A DNA stretch of 64,000 nucleotides, from assembly GCA_965232465.1 (NCBI GenBank), contig OZ246977.1, positions 992,001 to 1,056,000 of the forward strand, read 5' to 3'. The notes beneath the pieces were generated by a model. The model did no database searches. It was not told the DNA's origin and was given only the letters and a program-made list of their open reading frames with translations. Shown here one piece after another: positions 42,698 to 51,798 of this stretch (within the stretch, counting starts at the first letter, position 1; each line of letters opens with the position of its first letter). This DNA comes from G965232465 sp965232465. Lineage in GTDB: Bacteria > Pseudomonadota > Alphaproteobacteria > JAQWUY01. The translations under genes were made by a program, and so were the position numbers.

Positions 42698-43663
42698 TTA
42701 TGGTTGAAAGGGGTCGACTGCGTATGTGGATATGTCGGGTATGGGGGCGTTGACCAGTTGTTTTTGTTTCAAGAACTTTGCCATGTTGATATGGCGTTCG
42801 TAATCTAGTGCACCGGGGGCGGATGCGAACCGTCGTAAGGTATCGAACCATGCCCGTTTGTTCAATTCTGTGTCCAATACATCCGGCTTGTATCCCTTGA
42901 AAATTTGCCATGATTTTTGTGGGTAGTTTTTCATATACCGTACAGCTTTTTCCAATGCCCGCACCATGTTTTTTGTGGTCTCAGATTTGGCGTTGTCGCT
43001 GTGGGTAATCATCACCAATTCGTCAAAGGTCGGCACACCATTTTGTTCCGGATAAAACAAAGTGGCTTCATATCCTTCGATGTTTAATTGATGCCGTTCG
43101 AAGTTACGATATGCCCCAATAACCGCATCGACTTTTTGGGTAATCAAAGATTGGGTTAATGCCCAGTTTACATTGACCAATTTTACCTCGGACAGATCCA
43201 CCCCATGGGTGGCAAGCATGGTACCAAGAATCGCATCTTCAAACCCCGGCAGGGAATACCCAATGGTTTTGCCTTTTAAATCCGCCGGGCTGGTGATACC
43301 GCTATTTTTTAACACTACAAGGCTGTTTAGGGGGCTGGAAATCACCGTTGCCACCCGGGTGTTGGGCCACCCTTCCGCCGCCTGCATTTGTAATACATGT
43401 TGATAATTCATGGCGTAATCGGCTTTTTTTACGGCGGTTAGCTTGGGCGGATCCTTGGGATCCGCAGGTTCCAAAATTTCCACTTTCAAACCATAATCGG
43501 CAAAGTACCCATTTTGCTGGGCAATGACTAAGCTCCCATGGTCTGGGTTAATATACCAATCCAAAATAAGTGTTACTTTTTTTGCAAATGCCATATGGGG
43601 CAATAGGGGTATCAGTACCAATGCCCCCCAAGATATTAAAATGCGTTTCATAATGCGTTTCAT
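42698..43663 (-). CDS. thiY: Thiamine-precursor (pyrimidine) binding protein ThiY
   Basis: Periplasmic binding protein of the NMT1/ThiY family, which captures formylaminopyrimidine or hydroxymethylpyrimidine. The 321-residue precursor has a signal peptide (MKRIMKRILISWGALVLIPLLPHMAFA) and the family N-terminus LILDWYINPDHGSLVIAQQNGYFADYGLKVEILEPADPKDPP. No CCCFC iron-site motif of the Thi5 synthase is seen, so it is a transporter component. Last gene of the operon thiD-thiZ-thiX-thiY, which lies under a TPP riboswitch. Confidence 0.88.
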   Translation of the reverse strand: MKRIMKRILISWGALVLIPLLPHMAFAKKVTLILDWYINPDHGSLVIAQQNGYFADYGLKVEILEPADPKDPPKLTAVKKADYAMNYQHVLQMQAAEGWPNTRVATVISSPLNSLVVLKNSGITSPADLKGKTIGYSLPGFEDAILGTMLATHGVDLSEVKLVNVNWALTQSLITQKVDAVIGAYRNFERHQLNIEGYEATLFYPEQNGVPTFDELVMITHSDNAKSETTKNMVRALEKAVRYMKNYPQKSWQIFKGYKPDVLDTELNKRAWFDTLRRFASAPGALDYERHINMAKFLKQKQLVNAPIPDISTYAVDPFQP

Positions 43664-43689
43664 AATGTAAGTACCTTTCTGTAATATAG

Positions 43690-44445
43690 TTAACTTTCTT
43701 TTTGCCAGTGTATAGATTTTTTTACCCCCATATCCACAGTATAAAATAATATAAGTGCCATTGCCACCAACACAATAAGGGCGGCAAACATTTCATCCGT
43801 TTGCAGGCGGGCATTGGCGTATATCATACGGTATCCCAGCCCTGCGGATGCCCCCACCCATTCCCCAACAATCGCCCCAATCGGGGCAACGGCGGCACCA
43901 ACCCGCAATCCGGATCCTAAGGCGGGCAGGGCGGATGGCAAACGGATGGTAAATAAGATTTTTGTATCCGATGCCCCCATGGTTTTGGCAAGGTCTATTA
44001 ATCCCATATCTGTATGGCGTAAACCATCATAAAATGCACTGGTAATCGGGAAAAATATAATAATCACCGCCATGGCAATTTTGGGGGCCATATCAAAGCC
44101 CAGCCATAATACCAACACAGGGGCAAGGGCGTATATGGGAATCGATTGACTGACCACCAACACCGGACGCATCACCCGACGGAATGGGGGCGATATTTGC
44201 AATAAAAACCCATTTGCCATACCCAGTATTATGGCAAGGGCAAATCCCCCCACTATTTCCATTCCAGTAATTTTTGCATCGGACATTAACAGGGGGAATT
44301 TTGTCCATAGCACTTGTCCCACTGACACAGGGGAAGGTAACAAAAATTTGGGAATATCAAACACAGTGATTAAAGCCTGCCAGATACCGACAAGCATAGC
44401 GATTCCCAGTGCAAATCGTACACATCGTAATATTTTTGCTATCAT
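43690..44445 (-). CDS. thiX: Thiamine-precursor ABC permease ThiX
   Basis: Inner-membrane permease of the SsuC/TauC type, 251 residues with about six helices. The EAA loop that contacts the ATPase is AKTMGASDTKILFTIRLPSALPALGSGLRVGAAVAPIGAIVGEW. The start shares bases with the thiZ stop (ATGA), which decides it over the longer frame. Substrate is inferred from thiD, thiY and the riboswitch. Confidence 0.88.
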   Translation of the reverse strand: MIAKILRCVRFALGIAMLVGIWQALITVFDIPKFLLPSPVSVGQVLWTKFPLLMSDAKITGMEIVGGFALAIILGMANGFLLQISPPFRRVMRPVLVVSQSIPIYALAPVLVLWLGFDMAPKIAMAVIIIFFPITSAFYDGLRHTDMGLIDLAKTMGASDTKILFTIRLPSALPALGSGLRVGAAVAPIGAIVGEWVGASAGLGYRMIYANARLQTDEMFAALIVLVAMALILFYTVDMGVKKSIHWQKES

Positions 44446-45137
44446 ATGACATCCCCCATAAGGCTGTGCCATACGCTATCATATCCTTGCACCACTTCTG
44501 CATCATTGACCAATCGGGGGGCGGGGGTTGTCCCATACCACACCGGGCGTAAAGTTCCATCCAGAATATAAATAGTGTCCGATAATTTTAATGCTTCGAT
44601 ACAATCATGGGTAACCATAAGTACAGTTTTATTCGATAACATGGTATAAAATAACCCTTGGCAACGATCTTTGGTGATACTGTCTAAGGCGGAAAATGGT
44701 TCGTCCATTAACACCACAGGGGCATCGGTCATAAGGGTACGAATCAATGCCACCCGTTGCCGTTGTCCACCCGATAATTGATAGGGATATGCCCGTAATT
44801 TATCGCCCAGTCCCACTTGCTGTAACAATTCTGTTGCCCGTTTTATGTGGGTTTGGGGTATCCGCCCTTGTATTTTTTTGGGCAGTAACGCATTGTCAAG
44901 GGCGGTTGCCCAATCGTGTAAGTAATCTTGTTGTCCCATCCATGCCACTTGTGGGGGGGCGGATACTGTACCGGTTATGGTGCCGGCGACTTCCAATTTT
45001 GCCAGTATGCGTAACAATGTGGATTTGCCACAACCTGATTTGCCTAAAATACAGTTCCAGGTGCCCTGTGGTATGGACAAAGTAACATCTTTAAATAGGG
45101 GGGTGTTGTTAAGGGTTACAGATACAGATTGCAACAT
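44442..45137 (-). CDS. thiZ: Thiamine-precursor ABC ATPase ThiZ
   Basis: Cytoplasmic ATPase of the pyrimidine importer, 231 residues. Walker A GKSGCGKSTLL, Q-loop MGQQDYL, signature LSGGQRQRVALIRTLM, Walker B VVLMDEPFSALD and the switch VTHD are all present. Lies between thiD (two-base gap) and thiX (four-base overlap). Confidence 0.9.
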   Translation of the reverse strand: MLQSVSVTLNNTPLFKDVTLSIPQGTWNCILGKSGCGKSTLLRILAKLEVAGTITGTVSAPPQVAWMGQQDYLHDWATALDNALLPKKIQGRIPQTHIKRATELLQQVGLGDKLRAYPYQLSGGQRQRVALIRTLMTDAPVVLMDEPFSALDSITKDRCQGLFYTMLSNKTVLMVTHDCIEALKLSDTIYILDGTLRPVWYGTTPAPRLVNDAEVVQGYDSVWHSLMGDVI

Positions 45138-45139
45138 GT

Positions 45140-45982
45140 TTATGTCCAGCTGTTGTAAAAGTGATAAATTGGACCGTTGCCATTGCCAATGCCCTTATTG
45201 TTTTTCCCCAATTTGTCCGCATGTTTGACTGCTTCGGTAATATAGGTAATGGCGTTTTTAACTGCCTTGTGTATGGGGACACCTTTTGCCAAATATGCGG
45301 CAATAGCCGATGATAATGAACACCCCGTCCCATGTGTATTATGCGTGTATATACGGGGATTTTTCATACTGAATGTTGTATGCGTATCCATATATACATC
45401 GGTTAATACATCGCCGGGCATATGTCCACCTTTTAATAATACCGCCTTACAGCCCATGTATAATAATTTTTCCGCACTTTTGTACATATGGGATATGGTG
45501 TCGATATGTGAAATCCCCAATATATCACAGGCCTCTGGAATATTAGGGGTGATAACATCGGCGATGGGTATCAATGTTTGTATAAGTGATTGCACCGCAT
45601 CCCTTTGTAATAAACGGTCGCCCGATTTTGCCACCATGACCGTGTCGACAACGATATTTTGTGCGTGTACGGATTGTAAAGTTTTGGCGACTATTTCGGT
45701 CATGTCCGCCGTGCCGAGCATGCCAATTTTTACAGCGGATATGGGCATATCGTCCCATACAGTGGTAATTTGTTGTTGTACAAAATTTGGGGTAATGGCA
45801 TATATGCCCTCCACTGCCATGGTATTTTGTGCGGTCAAAGCGGTTATGGCGGTTGTTGCAAATACCCCAAGGGCAGACATCACTTTAATATCCGCTTGAA
45901 TACCCGCCCCACCGCTGCTGTCCGAACCAGCAATAGCCATGGCAATGGGAACATCAGATGGGATACAAGACAATGGTGCCAT
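45140..45982 (-). CDS. thiD: Hydroxymethylpyrimidine (phosphate) kinase
   Basis: Phosphorylates hydroxymethylpyrimidine and its monophosphate for thiamine synthesis. The 280-residue ribokinase-fold protein has AIAGSDSSGGAGIQADIK, the substrate region VKIGMLG, DTVMVAKSGDRLL, TPNIPEA, and the catalytic/anion-hole THGTGCSLSSAIAAYLA. First gene of the salvage operon, after a TPP riboswitch. The ribosome binding site AGGAG lies about ten bases before the ATG. Confidence 0.95.
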   Translation of the reverse strand: MAPLSCIPSDVPIAMAIAGSDSSGGAGIQADIKVMSALGVFATTAITALTAQNTMAVEGIYAITPNFVQQQITTVWDDMPISAVKIGMLGTADMTEIVAKTLQSVHAQNIVVDTVMVAKSGDRLLQRDAVQSLIQTLIPIADVITPNIPEACDILGISHIDTISHMYKSAEKLLYMGCKAVLLKGGHMPGDVLTDVYMDTHTTFSMKNPRIYTHNTHGTGCSLSSAIAAYLAKGVPIHKAVKNAITYITEAVKHADKLGKNNKGIGNGNGPIYHFYNSWT

Positions 45983-46061
45983 GGTACGAAATACTCCTAT
46001 ACAATATTCGTGTATATATGGGACAATAGGAAAAAGCCGAACTATGACAAAACATACATAA

Positions 46062-46143
46062 CAAAACCTTTCCTACGCCAGTTTTAACTAAACAGGTTCA
46101 ACGGGTGTTATCTCAACTATATATCACAGTACCCCGAGGTTTG
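46062..46143 (-). promoter_or_regulatory. TPP riboswitch (THI element)
   Basis: Minus-strand sequence shows the conserved order: CGGGGTAC, TGAGATAACACCCGTTGAACC, then GGCGTAGGAAAGG. The closing stem pairs CAAACCT with AGGTTTTG. It senses thiamine pyrophosphate and would lower expression of thiD-thiZXY. About 80 bases lie between it and the thiD start; no clear terminator is seen there, so control may act on translation. Confidence 0.93.
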
Positions 46144-46149
46144 GGGCAG

Positions 46150-46178
46150 AGTATAAAACGAATATAATCCATTGTCAA
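46150..46178 (-). promoter_or_regulatory. Promoter of the TPP-riboswitch operon
   Basis: On the minus strand TTGACA (46173-46178) and TATACT (46150-46155) with a 17-bp spacer. Transcription would start a few bases before the riboswitch. Confidence 0.8.
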
Positions 46179-46201
46179 GGTATTATTATATATTGTATAC
46201 T

Positions 46202-47476
46202 ATGTTTATGACAATACATACCAAAATACCTAAAAATACCGATATGGAGCAGGATGTTTTCCCAAAAACCCACCATAGCCAAGTTCTGATTGTTGGCGGG
46301 GGGTTGGCGGGGGTATCGCTTGCTTTGATGTTGGGTAAATACCACATTTTCACTGTAATATTGGACGCATCTCCCATACCAAACAATACCCTCGATGGAG
46401 GTATACAGGATATACGAACGACCGCTTTTATGCAATCGTCCATGCGATATTTGCATACTTTGGGGGTGTGGGACAAGGTACAATCATATGCCAGTCCCCT
46501 AAAAACCATGCGTATTATTCCCATTTTATCCAGAAATATTATGGGTAAATCGGTGGATTTTAATGCCTCTGATGTGGATTTACCCGCATTGGCGTATAAT
46601 TTGGATAATCACACATTGCGGGCGGTATTGTGTGATGCCCTTGCCGATTGTCATAGGGTAACCCATGTATATGATACACCAGCCACCGATATGATACAGG
46701 TTAATAACGATTGGCATATTTGTACAGATACCGGCGTATACAGTGCGGACATTATCGTTGGGGCCGATGGCAGACAATCTTTTGTACGGGAAAAAGTCGG
46801 TATTATCAGCAACCGCCATGATTATCAGCAAACCGCCATTGTATTTAATGTTCATCATGAATATCCGCATAATAATATTTCCACGGAAATGATGTATGCG
46901 AATGGGGCATTTACCTTGGTTCCCATGTCAGATTGCCACCAATCGGCGGTGGTATGGGTGGAAAAAACCCCTTATGCCACCCAGTTAATCGAAGGACGAA
47001 TACAGGATTTATACACTGCGTTTATGCAAAAAACCCAAGGGATATGGGGCACATGCCATATTCTGTCCAACATCCAATCGTTTCCTTTACACAGCCATAT
47101 GGCACAAACAAATACAGTTGATAATGTGGTCCTTATGGGGGAAAGCCATCACGGATTAACCCCTGTTGCCGCCCAAGGGTTAAATTTATCCTTACGGGAC
47201 AGTGCGGTTTTGGCGGATTTATTGATTTCCGCCCATCATGCGGATTGGCATATTGCCCATGTGGTACAGGCATATAAAAATAAACGCCTAACGGATGTCA
47301 AAACCCGAAGTCTTGCTACCGGCATGTTTCATCAAATGGCACGGGCATCAGACCCCATATCACTGGGTATTAAAACAATCGGTGTGGGGATATTTAATCA
47401 TACCAAAACCGCCCGAAAAATGGCAATTAAAGCCGGCTTGTCATTCCCCGGGGGTACCCCTAAGTTTATGCAATAA
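46202..47476 (+). CDS. UbiH/Coq6-family FAD-dependent monooxygenase
   Basis: A flavin hydroxylase of the UbiH/UbiF/VisC family, which hydroxylates the ubiquinone ring; about 424 residues. FAD motif VLIVGGGLAGVSLALMLG near residue 30, DG motif IIVGADGRQSFVREKVGI, and the second FAD motif VVLMGESHHGLTPVAAQGLNLSLRDSAVL, in which the usual A-H is S-H. Which ring position it acts on cannot be told. The start is uncertain: 46202, 46208 or 46244, none with a good ribosome binding site. Divergent from the thiamine operon. Confidence 0.85.
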   Translation: MFMTIHTKIPKNTDMEQDVFPKTHHSQVLIVGGGLAGVSLALMLGKYHIFTVILDASPIPNNTLDGGIQDIRTTAFMQSSMRYLHTLGVWDKVQSYASPLKTMRIIPILSRNIMGKSVDFNASDVDLPALAYNLDNHTLRAVLCDALADCHRVTHVYDTPATDMIQVNNDWHICTDTGVYSADIIVGADGRQSFVREKVGIISNRHDYQQTAIVFNVHHEYPHNNISTEMMYANGAFTLVPMSDCHQSAVVWVEKTPYATQLIEGRIQDLYTAFMQKTQGIWGTCHILSNIQSFPLHSHMAQTNTVDNVVLMGESHHGLTPVAAQGLNLSLRDSAVLADLLISAHHADWHIAHVVQAYKNKRLTDVKTRSLATGMFHQMARASDPISLGIKTIGVGIFNHTKTARKMAIKAGLSFPGGTPKFMQ

Positions 47477-47536
47477 CCCATATCATATTTTTTGTGGATT
47501 ATCCACGATAAAAATTGTTTTGGGTGAATTATAATT

Positions 47537-47569
47537 AAAAAAAGGGGGGACCACATATAATGGATCCCC
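47537..47569 (-). terminator. Intrinsic terminator after the TRAP binding protein
   Basis: On the minus strand GGGGATCC...GGTCCCCCC is followed by TTTTTTT. It lies 26 bases past the end of the DctP-type gene and ends the gntR-ThDP-dctP transcript. Confidence 0.75.
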
Positions 47570-47594
47570 ATATGCTTACAGATATAAAAATGAC

Positions 47595-48593
47595 TTAGTC
47601 TAAGCCCGCTTCTTTTTTAAGTCTGTTGTATTCAGCAATGATTTTTTTACCATCTGCACCGGTTTTTGCCAAGTAATCATCCATCAAGTGCTTGGTTTTT
47701 TGTTGTAATTCCGCCCGTAGTTCTGGGGATGCGATTGTTACATTCATGCCATTTGCACGGAATTGATCCAAGTACCAGTTGGTTAGGTTTTGTGCCTGTT
47801 GATTTGCCCCATGCTCAACTGTTTCTGCAATGGCTTCAACTGTACGGCGTACATCTTGTGGTAATTTATTCCATGCTTTTAGGTTGACAATCACATAGTT
47901 ACGGGGCAAGAACGCACGAAAATCGTTATAATCGCTCAGAGATTCCCATGCCTTTACATCATATCCAGACGATCCAGACGATATGAAGGAATCTGCGATA
48001 CCGGTTGCCAATGCTTGGGACAATTCAGCGTATTCAATCTGCACAGGTTCTGCACCTACCGCTGCGGCAATTTCAGATGTGATGGTGTTGTATCCACGCA
48101 TACGCATACCCTTGAAATCGACTATTTTATGCACTGGTTTCTTGGTATAGAAACCTTGTGGAGGCCAGGGTACAGAATACAACAGTTTTAAGTTTTGGGC
48201 TTTTAGTTGTGCGTCAATAACCGGCTTTGCTGCTTGCCACAGTAAGGCAGACTCTTCAAAAGATGTTGCTAGGAATGGCACAGAGTCGGTTGCCAATACA
48301 GGTAATTCGTTGGCGTGTGCGGACAAAATCCGTTCGCCAATGTTAGCCTGTCCGGTTTGGATTGCCCGCTTGATTTCATTGCCTTTAAACAATGATCCGC
48401 CAGAATGCACCTTGATGGTTAGTTTTCCATCGGTTGCCTTGGTTACCGCATTGGCAAAACGGTGTACATTTTGCGTTTGATAGTTACTTTCCGGGTATGC
48501 GGTCGGCATGTTCCAAGTTTCCGCATAAACAACATGTGCCAATGCAACCATTACCATGGCAATGGGTTTTAAAAATTTAAAAAGATTTTTCAT
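47595..48593 (-). CDS. TRAP transporter solute-binding protein (DctP type)
   Basis: Periplasmic binding protein of a tripartite ATP-independent importer, 332 residues. The signal peptide is MKNLFKFLKPIAMVMVALAHVVYA. The carboxylate-binding family features are KIVDFKGMRMRGYNT with the Arg that contacts substrate carboxylates, and LLYSVPWPPQGFYTKKPV. It is separated from its membrane partners at 51249-53109 by the ThDP enzyme and regulator on the same strand. Substrate unknown, probably an organic acid. Confidence 0.92.
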   Translation of the reverse strand: MKNLFKFLKPIAMVMVALAHVVYAETWNMPTAYPESNYQTQNVHRFANAVTKATDGKLTIKVHSGGSLFKGNEIKRAIQTGQANIGERILSAHANELPVLATDSVPFLATSFEESALLWQAAKPVIDAQLKAQNLKLLYSVPWPPQGFYTKKPVHKIVDFKGMRMRGYNTITSEIAAAVGAEPVQIEYAELSQALATGIADSFISSGSSGYDVKAWESLSDYNDFRAFLPRNYVIVNLKAWNKLPQDVRRTVEAIAETVEHGANQQAQNLTNWYLDQFRANGMNVTIASPELRAELQQKTKHLMDDYLAKTGADGKKIIAEYNRLKKEAGLD

Positions 48594-48640
48594 ATTCTTC
48601 TCCTTAGATCTTATACTATAAAATTAAGAATTGCGTAGTT

Positions 48641-50335
48641 TTATGCAATCCATTCTGAAACAGGGGCGTTTGCGTCCTGTAAGGGTTGACATGTGATATC
48701 CACCATGGTGGGACCATCATGTTTTGCCGCCGCCTGTAAGGCGGTGGATAAATCCTCCGTTGATTCCACTTCGAATGCTTTTACGCCAAAAGCTTGTGCC
48801 ACTTTCGCATGATTGGTTCGGTTGAAATCTACTGAGAAATATCTTTTATCAAACTGGGTTTTCTGACCAGCTTTGATCCAGCCAAATACACCGTTGTTAA
48901 TACAAATCATCATAATTGGTAAATTGTAGCGTACCATTGTTTCCATTTCCCCTGCGTTAAAACAGAAACTGCCATCACCCATCATGGCAACGACTTTGTT
49001 ATTAGGACAGGCAAATTGGGCACCAATGGCGGCGGGCAATGCGAACCCTAAGGCACCATGGGCCCGGTTGGTGATAAAGTGCCGTCCTTCTAGTCCCCAG
49101 TTATAATATCCTGATAAATATGGACATGGGGTGCCAGGGTCGGCAACCACAATGGCATCGTTGGACAGAGTGCGTTGCAATTCAAAAATGATGTTTTCTG
49201 GACGGATAATTCCATCATTGGCATGCACCAACTTCATAAAGGTGCCAAATTTAACCTCCTTGGCTTTTTGTACCGCCAACTCAGCGTTTTTTTTGCGTCC
49301 ATTAGTGTCCGTGTCCACCGCTTCGATCAGGTTTTGCAATGCCAATTTCGCATCACTGATAATTGATACATCGTTGGGATAATTGGTGCCAAGTACATCC
49401 GCATCCGCATCAATATGAATGATTTTTGCATCGCCTAATGCGGGATATTTGTATACCTCTGTGGTTACAGACCCTAGTCGACATCCCATATATATAATCA
49501 CATCTGCCTGTTGGATGACTTGGCGGGTGGGGACAACACCACCATTACTACCGACTACACCAAGGGCTTGGGGGTGATCATCACGAATGGCACCTTGTCC
49601 GCTGATGGATGTTGCCACCACACAGCCTATCTTTTCCACAAATGCACATAATTCTTGGGTGGCACCAGAAATAACCACGCCCCCACCCACAACAATTACG
49701 GGGAATTTTGCATTGTTAATTAAATCCGCCGCACGGATAATATTCACTGGGTCACCCGCATATCGAATGGCAGGGTATTTTTGGAATATACTGTCGGTCC
49801 ACAAATCCTTGTATTCACACATCTGTCGTTGGGTGTCAATGGGAAATGCTAAGTGGGTCGCCCCCGGTTTGCCTGTGGTCATGCGGCGAAATGCGGTTCT
49901 AATCAAATGTGGTATGGATTTTGCGTTGTCGACAATATCGTTCCATTTGGTTAGCGGCTGCATTAAAGATTTTTGATTTAATTCGGTCAATGGGTATTTT
50001 CCCCGTGAGGTTATGGCAACATCGCTGTTAATCGCCAAAATCGGCACAGACGAATCGTTTGCCTCAATTAAACCTGGTAAGATATAAGTGGCACCACCCC
50101 CACTAGGTCCTTCGCAAATACCGGGCTTTTGGGTTAAACGGGCATACGCATCCGCCATATATCCGGCGGATCTTTCATCACGAGTCAAGATATGTTTTAT
50201 GTTGTGTTTTGTTGTTTTTAGGGCGTCATAAAAAGGCAGGCTAGTGTCCCCACACAATCCGAAAATATAGTCTACACTGTGTTTGTCCAACATGTGGACA
50301 AAGGCTTCTGCACCTGTCATTTTTTTTGTATACAT
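48641..50335 (-). CDS. Thiamine-diphosphate enzyme, acetolactate-synthase-like
   Basis: A 564-residue ThDP enzyme with the three usual domains: Pyr (2-170, catalytic Glu in DERSAGYMADAYARL), a central domain, and the PP domain with the cofactor motif MMGDGSFCFNAGEMETMVRYNLPIMMICINN. It resembles acetolactate synthase, sulfoacetaldehyde acetyltransferase and 2-oxo-acid decarboxylases. There is no partner small subunit, so it is unlikely to be the biosynthetic acetolactate synthase. Neighbouring TRAP, racemase-like and amine-oxidising genes suggest it cleaves or decarboxylates the 2-oxo acid they produce. Confidence 0.85.
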   Translation of the reverse strand: MYTKKMTGAEAFVHMLDKHSVDYIFGLCGDTSLPFYDALKTTKHNIKHILTRDERSAGYMADAYARLTQKPGICEGPSGGGATYILPGLIEANDSSVPILAINSDVAITSRGKYPLTELNQKSLMQPLTKWNDIVDNAKSIPHLIRTAFRRMTTGKPGATHLAFPIDTQRQMCEYKDLWTDSIFQKYPAIRYAGDPVNIIRAADLINNAKFPVIVVGGGVVISGATQELCAFVEKIGCVVATSISGQGAIRDDHPQALGVVGSNGGVVPTRQVIQQADVIIYMGCRLGSVTTEVYKYPALGDAKIIHIDADADVLGTNYPNDVSIISDAKLALQNLIEAVDTDTNGRKKNAELAVQKAKEVKFGTFMKLVHANDGIIRPENIIFELQRTLSNDAIVVADPGTPCPYLSGYYNWGLEGRHFITNRAHGALGFALPAAIGAQFACPNNKVVAMMGDGSFCFNAGEMETMVRYNLPIMMICINNGVFGWIKAGQKTQFDKRYFSVDFNRTNHAKVAQAFGVKAFEVESTEDLSTALQAAAKHDGPTMVDITCQPLQDANAPVSEWIA

Positions 50336-50347
50336 CTTTGTTTATCC

Positions 50348-51019
50348 TTATTGTTTATAATTGTGTAGGGGGCGTCCCCAAAATGAGCGTTGAGAGAGAT
50401 CTTGGTTAATCATATTAATCCGTTTTGAAATATGCTGTGTCATATGTCGTACTGCCTTGTTTTCTTCGCGTTTAACCATTGCATCAGCAATGTATATATG
50501 TTGTTTGCGGGCGGGTAAATTAATAGTTTGGCTGTGTATCCACCGAATCAGGCGAATGCGTTGGTTCAAGCGTTGCAATTGCTTTACAAGTTCCATATTG
50601 TCCGACATTTTTGCAATCTGCATATGAAATTTTTCGTCATATAGTATCATATCCGCCAAAGTGTATTCCGGCGGGGTGTATTTTATGGTTTTCTTGGCGT
50701 ATATAAGGAGCTGTTGCAATTCTGAATCACTCGCCCGTTGGGTCGCCAATTTGGTGGTCATAATTTCCAATGCCAACCGTAATTCCAATAAATTTTTAAT
50801 TTCATTGGGGCATACGCTGTGGGTAAAAAATCCTTTTTGAGATTCTTGTCTGATAATGTCTTCCGCAGACAATTTTAATAATATTTCCCGTACAATCGTT
50901 CGGCTAACACCCAATTGGGTTGCTAAATTAATGCTGTTGATATGTTGGTTGATACCAAATTCCATATCTAGCACTTTGTTTCTGATAGTATTATATATAT
51001 CTTGTTTTGAATGTTGCAT
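50348..51019 (-). CDS. GntR-family regulator with FCD domain
   Basis: A 223-residue FadR-subfamily regulator. Winged helix near the N-terminus (NLATQLGVSRTIVREILLKLSAEDIIRQESQKGFFT), then an FCD ligand domain with LRLALEIMTTKLA, DEKFHMQIAKMSDN and a later His, typical of metal/carboxylate sensing. It heads the gntR-ThDP-dctP transcript and diverges from dctQM across 229 bases, so it probably controls both and responds to the imported acid. Confidence 0.9.
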   Translation of the reverse strand: MQHSKQDIYNTIRNKVLDMEFGINQHINSINLATQLGVSRTIVREILLKLSAEDIIRQESQKGFFTHSVCPNEIKNLLELRLALEIMTTKLATQRASDSELQQLLIYAKKTIKYTPPEYTLADMILYDEKFHMQIAKMSDNMELVKQLQRLNQRIRLIRWIHSQTINLPARKQHIYIADAMVKREENKAVRHMTQHISKRINMINQDLSQRSFWGRPLHNYKQ

Positions 51020-51173
51020 TACAAAGTCACCATAACAATATTTTTAAAAATAGTCAATAAAATATACATTAAAAAATAATAACCAATTGAATTTAAAATA
51101 TTTTAATTTTTAAAAATTGTATTTTTTATTATTTTTTTATAAAAAAATTTAAGATATTTTAAGGATTTTATGT

Positions 51174-51202
51174 TGATTTTTTTATATTTTTGAGGCATAA
51201 TT
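51174..51202 (+). promoter_or_regulatory. Possible dctQM promoter
   Basis: TTGATT and CATAAT about 17 bases apart in an extremely A/T-rich gap (51020-51248). Repeated TAAAATATTTTA-type palindromes near 51096-51110 could be GntR sites. Weak. Confidence 0.3.
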
Positions 51203-51248
51203 TATGGTGTATGAGCAATTTAGCCTATAAAATTAAGAAAGATTTTCT

Positions 51249-51773
51249 ATGTGTAACACACTGATTTACTTAGACAAGGCGTTAAGAAAAATATATCAAT
51301 TTTTTGCCTCTATATCTGCATTTTTCCTGTTGTTTATTTTAATAACAGTGATTATACAAGTGGTATCCCGTTGGGCACATTTGGACATATTAGGTGTTGG
51401 TGAATACGCCGGTTACTTTATGTCTATATCCGCATTTTTGATGGCCCCGCAAGCCCTACTTTTTGGATCGCATATTCGCATGGACTTGTTCCTAAGCCGT
51501 GCAACAGGGGGGCGTAAAAAATTTTTTATGGTATTGTGCCTGTCGGTTGCCAATGCTGTATCCATGTATATTGCCTATTATGCGGTAAAATTCGTACGGG
51601 TTACCCATATGTTGGGCGATAAATCGCAGGGTATAGATGCAACTCCATTATGGATACCGCAACTAGGCATGGCAATCGGTATGGTGGTATTTGCCATCGC
51701 CATGATGCACTTTACCATCTTATATATAATGTGTGGTGACACAACCCTTGAAAAAAGTAGCGGCGAAGTATAA
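51249..51773 (+). CDS. TRAP transporter small permease (DctQ type)
   Basis: Small membrane subunit of the TRAP importer, 174 residues with four hydrophobic segments. The DctQ family is seen in the WAHLDILGVGEYAGYFMSISAFLMAPQALLFGSHIRMDLFLSR block. It pairs with the large subunit 26 bases downstream and the binding protein on the other strand at 47595. Confidence 0.9.
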   Translation: MCNTLIYLDKALRKIYQFFASISAFFLLFILITVIIQVVSRWAHLDILGVGEYAGYFMSISAFLMAPQALLFGSHIRMDLFLSRATGGRKKFFMVLCLSVANAVSMYIAYYAVKFVRVTHMLGDKSQGIDATPLWIPQLGMAIGMVVFAIAMMHFTILYIMCGDTTLEKSSGEV

Positions 51774-51798
51774 AAAATGCATATAAAGGAAAAATAGT

